From Pseudomonadota bacterium (GTDB taxonomy: Bacteria > Pseudomonadota > Gammaproteobacteria > Burkholderiales > Methylophilaceae), in NCBI GenBank assembly GCA_029782295.1, contig JAKOVB010000089.1:434001-498000 (forward strand): 64,000 nucleotides of DNA. Direction: 5' to 3'. A model generated the notes under the pieces. The model was not told the origin of the DNA. It saw only the letters and a program-made list of their open reading frames with translations, and ran no database searches. Below, in pieces: positions 45,665 to 57,168 of the stretch. The position numbers were made by a program, and so were the translations under genes. Every line of letters begins with the position of its first letter. The first letter of the stretch is position 1.

Positions 45665-48600
45665 TCCAATGTCTGCGCCTGCTGATTCTTCTGGTAGCCA
45701 CTTGTCTTGTCTGGCCGGCATCGGCGGACGATGAAATCAATATCGGCGTACTCGGTATCCGCCCTAACGCCGAAAGTCAGGCCCAATGGCAGCCGTTTGC
45801 GGAACATCTGCAACAAAAGCTGGCCCCGAACAAAGTCAACTTACGGGTATTGGACTTTGATGCACTGCATCAGGCGGCAGACCGCCAGGAACTGGATGTC
45901 ATCGTCACCAACCCGGCGGATTACGTGATGATGTCGCACCGCATGGGGCTCTCCTCACCGCTGGTCAGCCTGATTAACGAATCACGTGGCATCCCGATGC
46001 GGGGATACGGCGGGGTGATCCTGGTACGGGCAGGCCAGAAGTCTATCCAGAGTCTACAGGACCTGAGGTCCAAACGTGTTGCCACTACGGAAGCGGATTC
46101 CATTGGCGGCTTCCAGTCACAGGCATACGAATTGATGCAGGCGGGAGTCGAACCGCACGAACTGGTGCTCGTTCAGTTACCGATGCCACATGAAAATGCG
46201 ATCAAGGCCCTGCTTTCGGGCAAGGCAGATGCCGCATTCGTCCGGAGTGGCGTCTACGAAGCCATGGTGGATGCAGGCACGCTGAATCCCGAGATGGTGC
46301 GTGTGATCAACCCGCAGGAACTGCCCGGCTTCCCGCTCCAGGTCTCGACGCGCCTCTACCCGGAATGGCCGGTTTCGGCAATGACCCATGTACATCCGGA
46401 CCAGGCTGCGAAAATCGCCGCTGCGTTGCTCTCCATCCCGGCCGACAGTCCGGTGACACGTGCCATCGGCATCCACGGGTTCACCATCCCTTATGACTAC
46501 GAACCTATCCGGGAACTTGCCCGCACCCTGCGGCTACCGCCGTATGAAAATCCGCCCGTCATCACCTGGGGCGACCTGTGGCGAGACCATCAGGCGGTCA
46601 TCCTGGCGCTGAGCAGCAGCTTCTGCGTCATCCTGTTCCTGCTGGCCGTCGTCAGTTCCAACCTCAAACGCCTGGTCAAGGCACGCGAACTCGCCCAGCA
46701 AGCCGCCTTGGCGCTCGACCGAGAGCGCGGCCAACTGCAAGCCCTGTTCGACAGCTTGCCTGATCTTGTCTGGATGAAGGACGTCAACGGGACTTATATC
46801 ACCTGCAATTCGCGGTTCGAACAATTTTTCGGCGCCTCCCTGCACGATATTGTCGGGCGCAGTGATGCTGATTTTGTCAGCAAGGAACTCGCGGAATTCT
46901 TCCGGATGCATGACCGCAACGCCATGGCGGCGGACAGGCCGGTCGTCAACGAAGAGTGGCTGGATTTCAAGGGCATCAGCTACCGCGGATTGTTCGAAAC
47001 CATCAAATCGCCGGTACGCGATGCTGAGGGCAATCTGATCGGGGTTCTTGGCATTGCCCGCGACATCACGGAAGTACGTCGAGAACAGGCCTTCCGCGAA
47101 TCCACCATGGAAGCGGTTCCGGGGTTGTTTTTCGTGGTTGACGCCGGCGGCAGGATCCACTTCTGGAACAGGCATCTGGAGACCGCCCTGGGAAGATCGG
47201 CAGAAGAAGTAGCGACACTGCGCATCCCAGACATGTTCGCAGGTGAAGACATCCAAACCATGCGTGAAGCTTTGATGAGGGCATTCGAACAAGGAGAGGC
47301 CAGCGCAGAAGGAGATCTGGTCCGTGAGGACGGACACCGCACACCGTACTACATCACTGGGCGGCGCATCGAATGGAACAACGAACAGATGCTGGTCGGC
47401 ATCGGTATCGACATCAGCGAACGCAAGCGCCTGGAAGCTGAACAACACGAGCAGGAGGTCCTGACGAGGACAATTTTCGAGCAGGCGGCGGAAAGTATCG
47501 TACTCATCGACCCAGAAACACTGGGCTTCGTACAGTTCAACGATACTGCCTGCAATACGTTGGGCTATACCCGCGAGGAGTTTTCCCGGCTCAGCATCCT
47601 TGACCTGCAGATCGATATGTCGCCGGAAGATATCGCTGAACTCGTCCACCAGGTCAATCAGACTGGAATAGGCGATTTTGAGAATTTTCATCGCCACAAG
47701 GACGGGCATCCGATTCACTTTTCCATCCGCAACCGTGTCATCAAGATCAACGGCAAATCGCTCTGGATCGCGGTCTGGCATGACATCACACAGATCCGCT
47801 CCCTGATGAATTCGCTTGAAAGTGAAATGGAACGCTGGAACATGCTGATGGATTCCTCATCGGATGGCATCGTCATCATCGACCAGGACCATCGGATCAT
47901 TGAATGCAACGTACGTTTTGCCGGAATGCTGGGTTATCCGCCCGAAGAGATGATCGGACTGCACACGTGGGACTATGAGGCCAACCTGAGCGAAGCGGAC
48001 ATCCGCCAGCGTTTCTCAAACCTCTCCAACACACACATGACCATCGAGACCCGCCACCGGCGCAAGGACGGATCGACTTATGAGGCTGAGGTCAGCCTGA
48101 ATGGTACGCGCTGGAATGAACAGAGCCTGGTGTTCTGCGTCTGTCGCGATATTACCCAGCGCAAGCAGATGGAAAATACGCTGCTCCAGGAAAGTGAGCT
48201 GCGCAAACGTATCATGGAATCGATTCCAGGCATCTTCCTGCTGTTTGACAGCACAGGACGAATTCAGGCGTGGAACTCCGAAATGGAACGGATTTCACAG
48301 CGCACCACTGCAGACATGGCTTCCATGGAAGTGCTGGATTTCTTTGATGATGAAGACAAAATGCGGATGGAAGGGGCCATCATCGAGATCTTCGAACACG
48401 GCAACAGCCATATTGAAGCCGCCCTCCTCGCCAAGGACGGTTCCAGCATCCAGTTCTACTGGACGGGCTTGGGTATCAGCATAGATGGCCAACCCCTGGC
48501 GATTGCCACCGCCGTCGACATTACCGAACGCAAACTGATCGAGAATGAACTGGCAGAACAGAGCCGCCGTCTCAACGACATCATCGACGGCACCCATGCT

Positions 48601-51183
48601 GGCACCTGGGAATGGAACCTGCAAACCGGTGAAGCCATTTTCAACGAACGCTGGGCCGAAATTTTCGGCTACGCCCTGGACGAGCTTTCCCCTTTCACTA
48701 CGCACACTTGGGAACGCTTCGTCCATCCTGACGACCTGAAGCGAGCAAACGCGCTTCTTGAGCGCCACCTCGCCGGCAAAACCGATTTTTATGAGTGCGA
48801 AGTCCGCATGAAGCACCGGTCAGGTCACTGGATCTGGATTTCCGATCGCGGCCAACTCACTCGTCGCGACGAACAGGGGCGGCCGCTGATCATGAGCGGC
48901 ACACACATTGACATCACCGAGCGCAAAGAGGCTGAAGAATCACTGCGTGCGAGCGAATTACGCTTCCGCAAGTTATTCGAAGATACCCGCGAGGCTATTC
49001 TGCTCATGAATAGCCACGGAAAGTTTACTTACGCCAACCGTGCGGCGCTGGAAATGTTGCGCATGAACAACCAGAAAGAACTGGTTGGCAGAAATCCCGT
49101 TGAAATATCACCGGAAGTGCAACCGGATGGTTCACTATCGAAGAACCTCGCTGAAAACCGCATCCAGGTGGCCTTGAAACAGGGCTCCAACCAGTACGAG
49201 TGGGAACATTTGCGTGCCAACGGCGAACCCTTTACCGCAGAAATTCTACTGACCACCATTCACCAGGAGGATGAAACCATCCTGCACGTGGTCATGCGGG
49301 ACGTCACGGAAAGAAAGCGGATCGAAAGGGAACTGGAATCGTACCGCCTGCACCTGGAAGAACTGGTTCGCCAGCGCACCATCGAACTGGAGCATGCCAA
49401 GGAAGACGCAGAGTCGGCCAACCGTGCCAAGAGTACTTTCCTGGCGAACATGAGTCATGAAATCCGTACGCCGATGAATGCCATCCTGGGCTTGGCACAT
49501 CTGATGTCACGGGACATGCACGAGACCCAGCAACTCGACCGCCTGTCCAAGATCACGGCCTCGGCCAAGCATCTGCTCGGCATCATCAACGACGTGCTCG
49601 ATCTCTCGAAGATCGAGGCCGACCGACTGACGATCGAGGAAACGACATTCAATGTGCATGCCACGCTAGACCATGCATGCAGCATGATGCGCGATCGCAT
49701 GGAGAGCAAGGGACTGCGCCTGATCAGCGAAATCGATCCTGCGCTGGAAAAGATCCCACTGATTGGCGACCCGCTGCGTATCGGCCAGATCCTGATCAAC
49801 TACATGAGCAATGCCGTCAAGTTCACGGAACAGGGAAGCATTACCCTGCGTTCACAGCCCGTGCAAACCACCGGAGATCGCATTACCTTGCGCTTCGAGG
49901 TCGAGGACACCGGCATTGGCATCTCCGAGGAACAGCAGCAACGCATCTTTGAGGCATTCGAACAGGCGCAGAGCTCGACCACTCGACGCTTCGGCGGCAC
50001 AGGTCTCGGCCTGGCCATCAGCCGACGTCTGGCACGACTGATGGGCGGTGAAACCGGTGTGGTTAGTACCCTCGGAAAAGGGAGTTGCTTTTGGTTCACG
50101 GTCCAGCTCCGGATAGGCGTCAGCACGTCGCCGGACAAACGTCCTCCGGTCACGGATGACTTCAGCCACAGCGCACACGTTCTTCTGGTCGAGGATAACC
50201 AGGTCAATCAGGAAGTTGCCAAAGAACTGCTGGAGAGCGTAGGCCTGACCGTCGACGTCGCCAACCACGGCAAAGAAGCAGTGGAATTGGTGACAACGCA
50301 CACGTATGACCTCGTCCTGATGGATATACAAATGCCGATCATGGATGGCCTGGAAGCAACGCGCATGATCCGCACCCTGCCGAATGGCAGAAACGTACCA
50401 ATCCTGGCGATGACTGCCAATGCCTTCGAAGAGGATCGCAACAACTGCTTTGAGGCCGGCATGAACGATTTTGTGACCAAACCGGTCGATCCTGATCGGC
50501 TATACCAAACGCTCTCACGCTGGATCCCTAGTGTTGCTACCAACCTTTCCGGTACCAGTTCACCAAACAAAACAGAAATGATGGCGGTCCATGCGCAGAC
50601 CGGGGCGCTTATCCTGGACGTTGAAGGCGCATTGAAAAACTTTGCTGGCAAGATGGAAAGCTACAAGCGCATGCTGGGGCGATTCCTTGAACTGCACACG
50701 AACGATCCCACGACCATCGCAGAGGCATTGGCAAACGGACGCCATGAGGATGCACGGCGTATTGCCCATACACTCAAGGGGGTCTCCGCCACGCTGGGAA
50801 TTGAGCAGATCCGGGAACAGGCTTCATCGATCGAGCAAGCGATCAAGGACGGTAGCAAGTTGAATGTCTTGCAAGATGCCATCGATAGTTTGAAGCAGCA
50901 GTTAACGGAGACCGACGGTCATATTCGTCAATGGCTTTCCAGCGAGAATTCTCCAGAACCAACAACAACGCACCCCGTTCATCTCGAAGCCTTGCTCAAC
51001 CGTTTGCGTGCTTTGCTGGAACTGGATGACATGGATTCCGCGGTGACTTGGCGTGAAGCCGCCCCCTTGCTGGCATCCTTACCTAACCAGGCTCAGGTAA
51101 AAAATCTGGCCCAGGAAATCGAGAGTTATGATTTCCCCGCGGCCCTGGCCACGCTGGATGGGATTCTCGCAGACCTGGGCTGA
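45661..51183 (+). CDS. Giant hybrid sensor kinase: PhnD-like sensor, PAS repeats, HisKA-HATPase, REC, HPt
   Basis: A 1840-residue protein overlapping the previous gene (ATGA). Order: signal sequence; PhnD/TtrS-like periplasmic binding domain (about 24-300, [20 protein letters not shown]); membrane helix (about 315-335); about seven PAS/PAC units to residue 1225 (ends such as [30 protein letters not shown]); HisKA (H1266, [12 protein letters not shown]); HATPase ([11 protein letters not shown]); receiver (D1555, [11 protein letters not shown]); HPt (H1703, [12 protein letters not shown]); and a helical C-terminus. It is a full phosphorelay in one chain. The ligand may be an oxyanion or phosphonate-like compound by analogy only. 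Confidence 0.9.
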   Translation: MIQCLRLLILLVATCLVWPASADDEINIGVLGIRPNAESQAQWQPFAEHLQQKLAPNKVNLRVLDFDALHQAADRQELDVIVTNPADYVMMSHRMGLSSPLVSLINESRGIPMRGYGGVILVRAGQKSIQSLQDLRSKRVATTEADSIGGFQSQAYELMQAGVEPHELVLVQLPMPHENAIKALLSGKADAAFVRSGVYEAMVDAGTLNPEMVRVINPQELPGFPLQVSTRLYPEWPVSAMTHVHPDQAAKIAAALLSIPADSPVTRAIGIHGFTIPYDYEPIRELARTLRLPPYENPPVITWGDLWRDHQAVILALSSSFCVILFLLAVVSSNLKRLVKARELAQQAALALDRERGQLQALFDSLPDLVWMKDVNGTYITCNSRFEQFFGASLHDIVGRSDADFVSKELAEFFRMHDRNAMAADRPVVNEEWLDFKGISYRGLFETIKSPVRDAEGNLIGVLGIARDITEVRREQAFRESTMEAVPGLFFVVDAGGRIHFWNRHLETALGRSAEEVATLRIPDMFAGEDIQTMREALMRAFEQGEASAEGDLVREDGHRTPYYITGRRIEWNNEQMLVGIGIDISERKRLEAEQHEQEVLTRTIFEQAAESIVLIDPETLGFVQFNDTACNTLGYTREEFSRLSILDLQIDMSPEDIAELVHQVNQTGIGDFENFHRHKDGHPIHFSIRNRVIKINGKSLWIAVWHDITQIRSLMNSLESEMERWNMLMDSSSDGIVIIDQDHRIIECNVRFAGMLGYPPEEMIGLHTWDYEANLSEADIRQRFSNLSNTHMTIETRHRRKDGSTYEAEVSLNGTRWNEQSLVFCVCRDITQRKQMENTLLQESELRKRIMESIPGIFLLFDSTGRIQAWNSEMERISQRTTADMASMEVLDFFDDEDKMRMEGAIIEIFEHGNSHIEAALLAKDGSSIQFYWTGLGISIDGQPLAIATAVDITERKLIENELAEQSRRLNDIIDGTHAGTWEWNLQTGEAIFNERWAEIFGYALDELSPFTTHTWERFVHPDDLKRANALLERHLAGKTDFYECEVRMKHRSGHWIWISDRGQLTRRDEQGRPLIMSGTHIDITERKEAEESLRASELRFRKLFEDTREAILLMNSHGKFTYANRAALEMLRMNNQKELVGRNPVEISPEVQPDGSLSKNLAENRIQVALKQGSNQYEWEHLRANGEPFTAEILLTTIHQEDETILHVVMRDVTERKRIERELESYRLHLEELVRQRTIELEHAKEDAESANRAKSTFLANMSHEIRTPMNAILGLAHLMSRDMHETQQLDRLSKITASAKHLLGIINDVLDLSKIEADRLTIEETTFNVHATLDHACSMMRDRMESKGLRLISEIDPALEKIPLIGDPLRIGQILINYMSNAVKFTEQGSITLRSQPVQTTGDRITLRFEVEDTGIGISEEQQQRIFEAFEQAQSSTTRRFGGTGLGLAISRRLARLMGGETGVVSTLGKGSCFWFTVQLRIGVSTSPDKRPPVTDDFSHSAHVLLVEDNQVNQEVAKELLESVGLTVDVANHGKEAVELVTTHTYDLVLMDIQMPIMDGLEATRMIRTLPNGRNVPILAMTANAFEEDRNNCFEAGMNDFVTKPVDPDRLYQTLSRWIPSVATNLSGTSSPNKTEMMAVHAQTGALILDVEGALKNFAGKMESYKRMLGRFLELHTNDPTTIAEALANGRHEDARRIAHTLKGVSATLGIEQIREQASSIEQAIKDGSKLNVLQDAIDSLKQQLTETDGHIRQWLSSENSPEPTTTHPVHLEALLNRLRALLELDDMDSAVTWREAAPLLASLPNQAQVKNLAQEIESYDFPAALATLDGILADLG

Positions 51184-51229
51184 AATCCATTTCTGATCGT
51201 TTATTTTCAAGCCATTCGAGGTAAGCAAC

Positions 51230-52894
51230 ATGGCATTCATGAACTGGAGCGACAACTATCTCACCGGGATCGAGGTCGTCGACCACCAGCACAAGGGGCT
51301 GGTCAACCTCATCAATCAGGCCGCCCCGATACTCACAGACGACCAACTGCATGACAGGGCCGCCGCTGCGCCGCTCCTGGACGCCCTCGTGCATTACGTG
51401 GACGAACATTTCTCCACCGAGGAAGAAGTGATGAGGCAGGGCGGTATCGACCCGCGTCACCTGATCCACCACCAAAAACTGCATCAGGGGTTTGCCGCAC
51501 AAGTCGATACCTTGCGCCGACAGTTCGAGGAGGGAGACTCCTTGAACGGAAACGAACTGCTGCGTTTCCTCTCGAATTGGCTGGCGTTCCATATTCTGGG
51601 TGAGGATCAGCGCATGTCACGTGAACTGCGAGCCATCACCGGGGGGATGGGTGCCGCGGAGGCTTATGACAACGTGGAGGGCAACAAGGCCGAGATTCTC
51701 CAGGGCGCAAACGAGGTACTGGTCGATGCGCTGGTCAACCTGTTTGCCCAAATGACGGAACAGAACCGCGAACTGGTAGAAAAAAACCGCAAGATCGAAG
51801 CCGCACATCATGAACTCGATCTGTATCGCCTGCAACTTGAAGAACAAGTCAGCCAGCGCACAGCCGAACTGCAAAAAACCAATCTGGAACTCCTGGGTGC
51901 CAAGGAACTGGCGGAATCCGCCATCATCGCCAAGACGCGCTTTCTCGGTACCATGAGCCACGAACTGCTGACGCCGCTGAATGCCATCCTGGGCTTTGCC
52001 CACCTGCTCGAAGGTGCGGACCTGCCCCTCAAGCAACATGAACAGGTCAAGCGCATTCTTGTGGCCGGGGAACGTCTGCACACGCTGGTCAACGAAGTCC
52101 TGCAGTTTTCGAGACTCGACATGGGAGAGATCACCATCGACGAATACGCGTTCGATCCGGCAATCCTGTTACAGGATGTCGCATCGCACATCCGGAAAGT
52201 GGCCGAGGACAAATCACTCGAACTCAAGATCAGCATCGAGCCGGGACTGGGTGTCCTGCAAGGCGATGAGCTGCATCTGCGGCAAGTCTTGCAGGCGCTG
52301 GCATCCAACGCAGTCAAGTTCACCGAAGCGGGCACGGTCACCCTGAGCGCAAGACATCTGGCAAGAGAGAGCCAACGGATGCATGTGGTCTTCGAAGTCT
52401 CCGATACCGGCATCGGTATCGCGCAGGAGCGACAAAGCCAACTGTTTCGTGCATTCGAGCAACTAGACCCGAAAACGACCCGCCGGCATGGTGGAATCGG
52501 CCTCGGCCTGGTGATCTCTGCCCGGCTGGCAAAGCTGATGGGGGGTGACCTTTCCGTGGAAAGCACGCCGGGCCAGGGTAGCCGGTTCCGTATCGCCCTA
52601 TGGCTCAATATTGCCGACAATGCTGTGCCGGCGGCCGGCATTCTTCCCGATGCAGGAATCCAGATTGCTCCGGAGCAGTTACAGCAAGCGCTGGAAGTAC
52701 TGGAATCCCTGCTGGCCGCAGACGATATGGAAGCTCGCAAACGCTTTTTCCAGCTCGAACCTTATCTGCAGGATTTTTCCGGCCCGCTCCTCGAAGAACT
52801 CGCCCGACAGATTGATCAGTATGAATTCGACAAGGCACTGCATACATTGCGTAAAATGGCGGGTTTTAGTGCCAGACCCGACCATTCGACATGA
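51230..52894 (+). CDS. Hemerythrin-fused histidine kinase
   Basis: A 554-residue soluble kinase. Residues 1-135 are a bacteriohemerythrin domain (DHQHKGLVNLIN, HYVDEHFSTEEEVM, HHQKLHQGF, HILGEDQRM), a diiron oxygen-binding module. A coiled coil (to about 230) leads to HisKA (MSHELLTPLNAI, H244) and HATPase ([30 protein letters not shown]); a short C-terminal extension follows. No membrane segment is present, so it senses a cytoplasmic signal, probably oxygen or nitric oxide. The gene overlaps the Gre-like gene. Confidence 0.9.
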   Translation: MAFMNWSDNYLTGIEVVDHQHKGLVNLINQAAPILTDDQLHDRAAAAPLLDALVHYVDEHFSTEEEVMRQGGIDPRHLIHHQKLHQGFAAQVDTLRRQFEEGDSLNGNELLRFLSNWLAFHILGEDQRMSRELRAITGGMGAAEAYDNVEGNKAEILQGANEVLVDALVNLFAQMTEQNRELVEKNRKIEAAHHELDLYRLQLEEQVSQRTAELQKTNLELLGAKELAESAIIAKTRFLGTMSHELLTPLNAILGFAHLLEGADLPLKQHEQVKRILVAGERLHTLVNEVLQFSRLDMGEITIDEYAFDPAILLQDVASHIRKVAEDKSLELKISIEPGLGVLQGDELHLRQVLQALASNAVKFTEAGTVTLSARHLARESQRMHVVFEVSDTGIGIAQERQSQLFRAFEQLDPKTTRRHGGIGLGLVISARLAKLMGGDLSVESTPGQGSRFRIALWLNIADNAVPAAGILPDAGIQIAPEQLQQALEVLESLLAADDMEARKRFFQLEPYLQDFSGPLLEELARQIDQYEFDKALHTLRKMAGFSARPDHST

Positions 52895-53406
52895 GCCGCG
52901 CCTTCGTCAAGGAAAATGATCTCGAACACAGCGGGACGGACCTGCCGGAACGTCCGCAAAGCGAGCATCCCAACTACGTAACACCCACGGGCCTTGCACA
53001 ATTGAGGCAGGAGGCCGATCGTCTGGAGCAGGAACGCCTGGCGCTGGCACCGCGCAAGGAGGACCCCGTCACCCGTCAGCGCATGGCCATGATCGACCGT
53101 GACTTGCGATACCTGCAGGGTCGACTGGAGCGCGCCATCCTAGTCGATCCGGCCTCGCAATCCTCGGACAGCATCCTGTTCGGGGCACGCGTCGCCCTTG
53201 AAGATGAAGATGGCAATCCCCATATCTACCAGATCGTCGGCGAAGACGAAGCGGACGTCGTCCGCAACAAGGTCAGCTGGGTGTCGCCGCTGGCACGGGC
53301 CCTGATCGGCCACAAGATCGGCGACCAGGTCACCTGGCGGCGTCCTGCAGGCGATCTGGTACTGGAAGTCACCGCCATCGAATATCCATCCCCCGATCAC
53401 ACATAG
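52891..53406 (+). CDS. GreA/GreB-family protein lacking the acidic tip
   Basis: A 171-residue protein with the Gre C-terminal FKBP-like domain (KVSWVSPLARALIGHKIGD, WRRPAGDLVLEV) and an N-terminal helical hairpin. In the place of the GreB tip (GDRSENADY) it has RKEDPVTRQRMAMIDRD, so the D and E that hold the catalytic magnesium are not conserved. It may bind the RNA polymerase secondary channel without cleavage stimulation, like Gfh1-type inhibitors. It overlaps the hemerythrin kinase stop (ATGA), so the two are coupled. Confidence 0.8.
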   Translation: MSRAFVKENDLEHSGTDLPERPQSEHPNYVTPTGLAQLRQEADRLEQERLALAPRKEDPVTRQRMAMIDRDLRYLQGRLERAILVDPASQSSDSILFGARVALEDEDGNPHIYQIVGEDEADVVRNKVSWVSPLARALIGHKIGDQVTWRRPAGDLVLEVTAIEYPSPDHT

Positions 53407-53414
53407 GAGTGCAT

Positions 53415-54020
53415 ATGCAAGTCAGCCAAGCCATCGAAACGCGCCGCGCCATCAAGGCCTACGACCCTGAGCACCGCCTGACCCAGCAGGAAATCGACCG
53501 CCTGATGACCCTCGCCATGCTCTCCCCCACCGCATTCAATATCCAGAACTGGCGCTTTGTCACAGTCACTGATCCCGCACTGCGCAAGCAGATCCGTGCT
53601 GCAAGCTGGGATCAGGCACAGGTGACCGATGCCTCGCTCCTGGTGATCCTCACCGCGGACCTCAAGGCCTGGGATAAGGAACCATCCCGCTACTGGAAAG
53701 ACGCCCCCCAACCCGTGCGCGATTACCTTGTCCCTGCCATCGGCCAGTACTATACCGGCCGCGAACAGGTCCAGCGCGATGAAGCCATGCGATCCTGCGG
53801 CATGGCGGCCATGAATCTGATGTTGGCCGCCAAGGAAATGGGGTATGATTCGTGCCCCATGGACGGCTTCGATTTCGACGCCGTCGGTAAACTCATCGAC
53901 CTCCCCGAAGACCACGTGATCGCCATGTTCGTCGTCATCGGCAAAGGCATCAAGGACGCCTGGCCGCGCGGCGGACAACTGCCCATGTCCGAGGTCGTGA
54001 TCAACAACAAGTTCGCGTAA
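53415..54020 (+). CDS. Nitroreductase-family protein
   Basis: Start at ATG 53415, with AGGAG at 53404-53408 overlapping the Gre-like stop; 201 residues. FMN-dependent nitroreductase fold: ETRRAIKAYDPEHRL, LSPTAFNIQNWRF, and AKEMGYDSCPMDGFD. It reduces nitro or quinone substrates with NAD(P)H; the physiological substrate is unknown. It may be co-transcribed with the upstream sensory genes. Confidence 0.88.
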   Translation: MQVSQAIETRRAIKAYDPEHRLTQQEIDRLMTLAMLSPTAFNIQNWRFVTVTDPALRKQIRAASWDQAQVTDASLLVILTADLKAWDKEPSRYWKDAPQPVRDYLVPAIGQYYTGREQVQRDEAMRSCGMAAMNLMLAAKEMGYDSCPMDGFDFDAVGKLIDLPEDHVIAMFVVIGKGIKDAWPRGGQLPMSEVVINNKFA

Positions 54021-54029
54021 GAAGACCCC

Positions 54030-55625
54030 ATGCTCATCACCAACAGCATTACCATGCAGTTCGGCGCCAAGCCGCTGTTTGAAAACATCTCCGTCAAATT
54101 CGGCGAAGGCAACCGCTATGGCCTCATCGGCGCCAATGGCTGCGGCAAGTCGACGTTCATGAAAATCCTGGCCGGCGTACTGGAACCCTCTTCCGGCTCG
54201 GTCGCCCTCGACAGCACCGAGCGCATGGCTTTCCTGAAACAGGACCAGTTCGCCTACGAAGACCAGCGCGTGCTGGATGTCGTGATGATGGGCCACGAGG
54301 AAATGTGGAAGGCCAACGCCGAGAAGAATGCCATCTACATGAACCCGGAAGCGACCGAAGACGACTACATGCGCGCCGCCGAACTGGAGGGGGTATTTGC
54401 CGAGTATGACGGTTATACCGCCGAGGCGCGCGCCGGTGAATTGCTGCTGGGCGTGGGGATTCCCACAGAGCAGCATAACGGCCCGATGAGCGCTGTCGCG
54501 CCTGGCTGGAAACTGCGCGTCCTGCTGGCCCAGGCCCTGTTCGCCAACCCTGACATCCTGCTGCTGGACGAACCGACCAACAATCTGGATATCAATACCA
54601 TCCGCTGGCTGGAAGACGTGCTGAACAATCGCAACAGCACCATGATCATCATTTCCCACGACCGCCATTTTCTGAATCAGGTCTGCACGCACACCTGCGA
54701 CATGGACTACGGCACGCTCAAGGTCTACCCCGGCAATTACGACGACTACATGGAGGCCGCACAGGCTGCCCGTGCCCAGCAAGCCAAGGACAATGCCCGC
54801 GCCAAGGAGAAGGTCGCCGAGTTGCAGGAATTCGTGCGTCGCTTCTCCGCCAACAAATCCAAGGCCAAGCAGGCCACCAGTCGTTTGAAGATGATCGACA
54901 AGATCAAGATCGACGACTTCAAGCCTTCCAGCCGTCAGTACCCGTTCATCCGCTTCGAGTTCGACGAAAAGGAAAAGCTGCACCGGACTGCGGTGGAAAT
55001 CGAAAAACTCAGCCACGGCTTTGACCGCACGCTGTTCAACGACCTCGACCTGATGATCGAAGCCGGCGAGAAAGTCGCTATCATCGGTGAAAACGGCATC
55101 GGTAAGACCACCCTGCTCCGCTGCATCGCAGGCGATCTCAAGCCCAACCACGGCACCGTGAAGTGGGCTGAAAAAGCCAAACTCGGCTACTTCGCCCAGG
55201 ACCACGAATACGAATTCGACAAGGGCGAACCGCTGTTCGACTGGATGTCGCAATATACTCAGGCGGGGGACGACGATCAGGCCGTACGCAGCATGCTAGG
55301 CCGTCTGCTCTTCTCCGGTGACGAGACCAAGAAATCCGTCAAGGTACTCTCCGGCGGCGAAAAGGGCCGCATGCTCTACGGCAAGCTGATGCTGGGCCGC
55401 ACCAACGTGCTGCTGATGGACGAGCCGACCAACCACATGGACATGGAATCCATCGAAGCCCTCAACACCGCGCTGGACAAGTACAAAGGCACGCTCATCT
55501 TCGTCAGCCATGACCGGGAGTTTGTTTCCTCGCTGGCCACCCGCATCATCGACATCCGTCCGGATGGCATCGTCAACTGGATCGGCAACTACGAGGACTA
55601 TCTCGCTAGCCAGGGCGTGGAATAA
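54030..55625 (+). CDS. ybiT: ABC-F translation factor, YbiT type
   Basis: A 531-residue soluble protein with two ABC domains. Walker A motifs GANGCGKS and GENGIGKT, Walker [12 protein letters not shown] and [11 protein letters not shown], a second signature LSGGEKGRM and a first degenerate signature APGWKLRV typical of YbiT, joined by a charged linker helix. ABC-F proteins bind the ribosomal E site. It lies 9 bp after the nitroreductase. A 618-residue opposite-strand frame is a shadow. Confidence 0.93.
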   Translation: MLITNSITMQFGAKPLFENISVKFGEGNRYGLIGANGCGKSTFMKILAGVLEPSSGSVALDSTERMAFLKQDQFAYEDQRVLDVVMMGHEEMWKANAEKNAIYMNPEATEDDYMRAAELEGVFAEYDGYTAEARAGELLLGVGIPTEQHNGPMSAVAPGWKLRVLLAQALFANPDILLLDEPTNNLDINTIRWLEDVLNNRNSTMIIISHDRHFLNQVCTHTCDMDYGTLKVYPGNYDDYMEAAQAARAQQAKDNARAKEKVAELQEFVRRFSANKSKAKQATSRLKMIDKIKIDDFKPSSRQYPFIRFEFDEKEKLHRTAVEIEKLSHGFDRTLFNDLDLMIEAGEKVAIIGENGIGKTTLLRCIAGDLKPNHGTVKWAEKAKLGYFAQDHEYEFDKGEPLFDWMSQYTQAGDDDQAVRSMLGRLLFSGDETKKSVKVLSGGEKGRMLYGKLMLGRTNVLLMDEPTNHMDMESIEALNTALDKYKGTLIFVSHDREFVSSLATRIIDIRPDGIVNWIGNYEDYLASQGVE

Positions 55626-55644
55626 TCCCTCAGGCGGGCGGACC

Positions 55645-55950
55645 TCACTGCAGGTCCGTCCCGACCTTGAACTCGATCTTGATGATCATGCGGCTTTTGA
55701 CCGGGGCCAACCCGATCTGCCCCGGGATAAAATCCATGTCTTTCAGGGCATTGTTCGCCGCATTATCGAACACCCCCCATCCCAATTCACGCTCGATCTT
55801 GCGGGCATCGATGGCATAGCGTCTGTCATGGCCGGGCCTGTCCTTGACGAAACTGATCAACCGCGTGTAGCTGCCCTCCCCACTCGGTGCCAGTTCATCC
55901 AGCAGTGCACGATCGAAAATATCCCCATGGGCAAAGCGCGCACTCGCCAA
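55645..55950 (-). pseudogene. Mosaic remnant: RmlB fragments joined to a TonB-like C-terminus
   Basis: The 101-codon frame contains a piece like the RmlB (dTDP-glucose dehydratase) N-terminal region ([15 protein letters not shown]), then directly its C-terminal region ([28 protein letters not shown]; 55860-55777), then a stretch like a TonB C-terminal domain ([19 protein letters not shown]; to 55648). The middle of RmlB, including its catalytic YxxxK, is absent. I read this as deletion debris of two genes. An intact small gene is unlikely. Confidence 0.6.
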
Positions 55951-55966
55951 GAGCCTGCAAGAGGAA

Positions 55967-56755
55967 TCACAAGGCTCGATTGAGCCAATCGGTGTATTGC
56001 GGAGAAAAACTCAATCCATTGTGATCCACCCCCTTCAGCATGGTCAGGCTGGCTTGTGGCGCTGCAGCAGCCAGGGCTTTGGGATGATCCAGAGGAATCA
56101 CATGATCCTCGGTACCGTGAATGATGAAAATCTTATCGCGAACCGTTCTGACCCATTCCGACGAAGGCATCGGGTACTTCAGAATCCATGATGCCGGGAA
56201 TATCGGATAATGGTCCTGTGCTACCGAGGCCAGGCTGTCATAGGCTGCCTCTAGCAAGGCCTTGTGGCCCGGAAATTTGTGCGCCAGGTATACGGCTACC
56301 CCGCTACCGAGGGAGCGACCATAAAACACTATCTCACCGGCATCACGACGATGGGACAACCAAGCGTAAACAGATTCTGCATCTGCAAGCAATTCCTGCT
56401 GATCGGTCAACTGACCTGTAGAAAGCCCGTAGCCACGGTAATCCCAGATCAGAATGTTATAGCCATGCTCGATGAACTGTGGCACGACCATCTGCACGGA
56501 TTCGATGTTATCCGCGTTCCCGTGACAATACAGGATGGTGCCGCGGGCTTTGGGTGCATGCCATAAAACGCCATACAGTTCGCGACTGGGGGACCGCAAC
56601 CGCATCTCATCGTAGGCATAAGATAGCCTAGGTTTCCAGGAGGCTGTCATATTGGGCGCGTAATGGCTGAGGAAAAGCATGGATTCCTGACGCGCATACA
56701 GCACGGCACAGGCACTCATATACAGCAAGACAAACATCACGCCCAACTTGCGCAT
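55967..56755 (-). CDS. Alpha/beta hydrolase (ABHD13/BEM46-like), lipoprotein or membrane-anchored
   Basis: A 262-residue hydrolase with an N-terminal hydrophobic segment (about 5-20, including MSACAV; a possible lipobox). Catalytic motifs: HGNADN oxyanion strand, GRSLGSG nucleophile elbow (serine), HGTEDHVIP aspartate and GVDHNGL histidine, so the triad is complete. The fold matches the BEM46/YfhR group. Substrate unknown. Confidence 0.85.
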   Translation of the reverse strand: MRKLGVMFVLLYMSACAVLYARQESMLFLSHYAPNMTASWKPRLSYAYDEMRLRSPSRELYGVLWHAPKARGTILYCHGNADNIESVQMVVPQFIEHGYNILIWDYRGYGLSTGQLTDQQELLADAESVYAWLSHRRDAGEIVFYGRSLGSGVAVYLAHKFPGHKALLEAAYDSLASVAQDHYPIFPASWILKYPMPSSEWVRTVRDKIFIIHGTEDHVIPLDHPKALAAAAPQASLTMLKGVDHNGLSFSPQYTDWLNRAL

Positions 56756-56851
56756 TCAAGGCATTCCAACAGATTTAAAATCGATACAGATTCTAGCATC
56801 GACGCATAGGTTAAAAATGCCGAAGAAGGACGGAATAGGTTGATGAGGTGC

Positions 56852-56878
56852 AAAAAAAAGCGGCCTGGAGATGGCCGC
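56852..56878 (-). terminator. Intrinsic terminator downstream of the small-protein genes
   Basis: GCGGCC-N7-GGCCGC stem (56860-56865 and 56873-56878) followed on the minus strand by eight T. It lies about 130 bp after the last small gene (57012), so it closes that transcript. The 133 bp between are without a gene. Confidence 0.8.
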
Positions 56879-57011
56879 CGAGGGAGGAGATTGCACAAGA
56901 CGGATGCGCCTCGTAACAGGTTTGTATTTAATCAGGTCGATGTAACGTCAATATTTCATCCGGACCCTTTTTTGTATCATTGTGTAACCGCGTCAATCCT
57001 GAAACTGAAAT

Positions 57012-57137
57012 CTAATTGGCGTTATCCGCAAGGATGACCAGGAACATGCACAGGAATGCGGCACTTATGAAAATCAAATAGATAGCCGCTTCTATAGCGA
57101 CAGGTCTTGCAACTGAAATCTGCAAAGGGGGAAACAT
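57012..57137 (-). CDS. 41-residue membrane miniprotein
   Basis: An ATG at 57137 follows GAAGGAGAATTGC, a strong Shine-Dalgarno. The 41-residue peptide has a short N-terminal part (MFPPLQISVARP) and one hydrophobic helix (AIYLIFISAAFLCMFLVILA) ending DNAN. It is downstream of the 57169 gene in the same direction, and a terminator follows. No known family is recognised; such peptides often serve as small subunits of membrane complexes. Confidence 0.6.
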   Translation of the reverse strand: MFPPLQISVARPVAIEAAIYLIFISAAFLCMFLVILADNAN

Positions 57138-57168
57138 GCAATTCTCCTTCAGGGACACTCAGAGTCAT

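Noticed and set aside
53397-55253. 618-residue open frame antisense to the nitroreductase and ybiT genes
   Set aside because: It overlaps two clear genes and its sequence has no recognisable domain.
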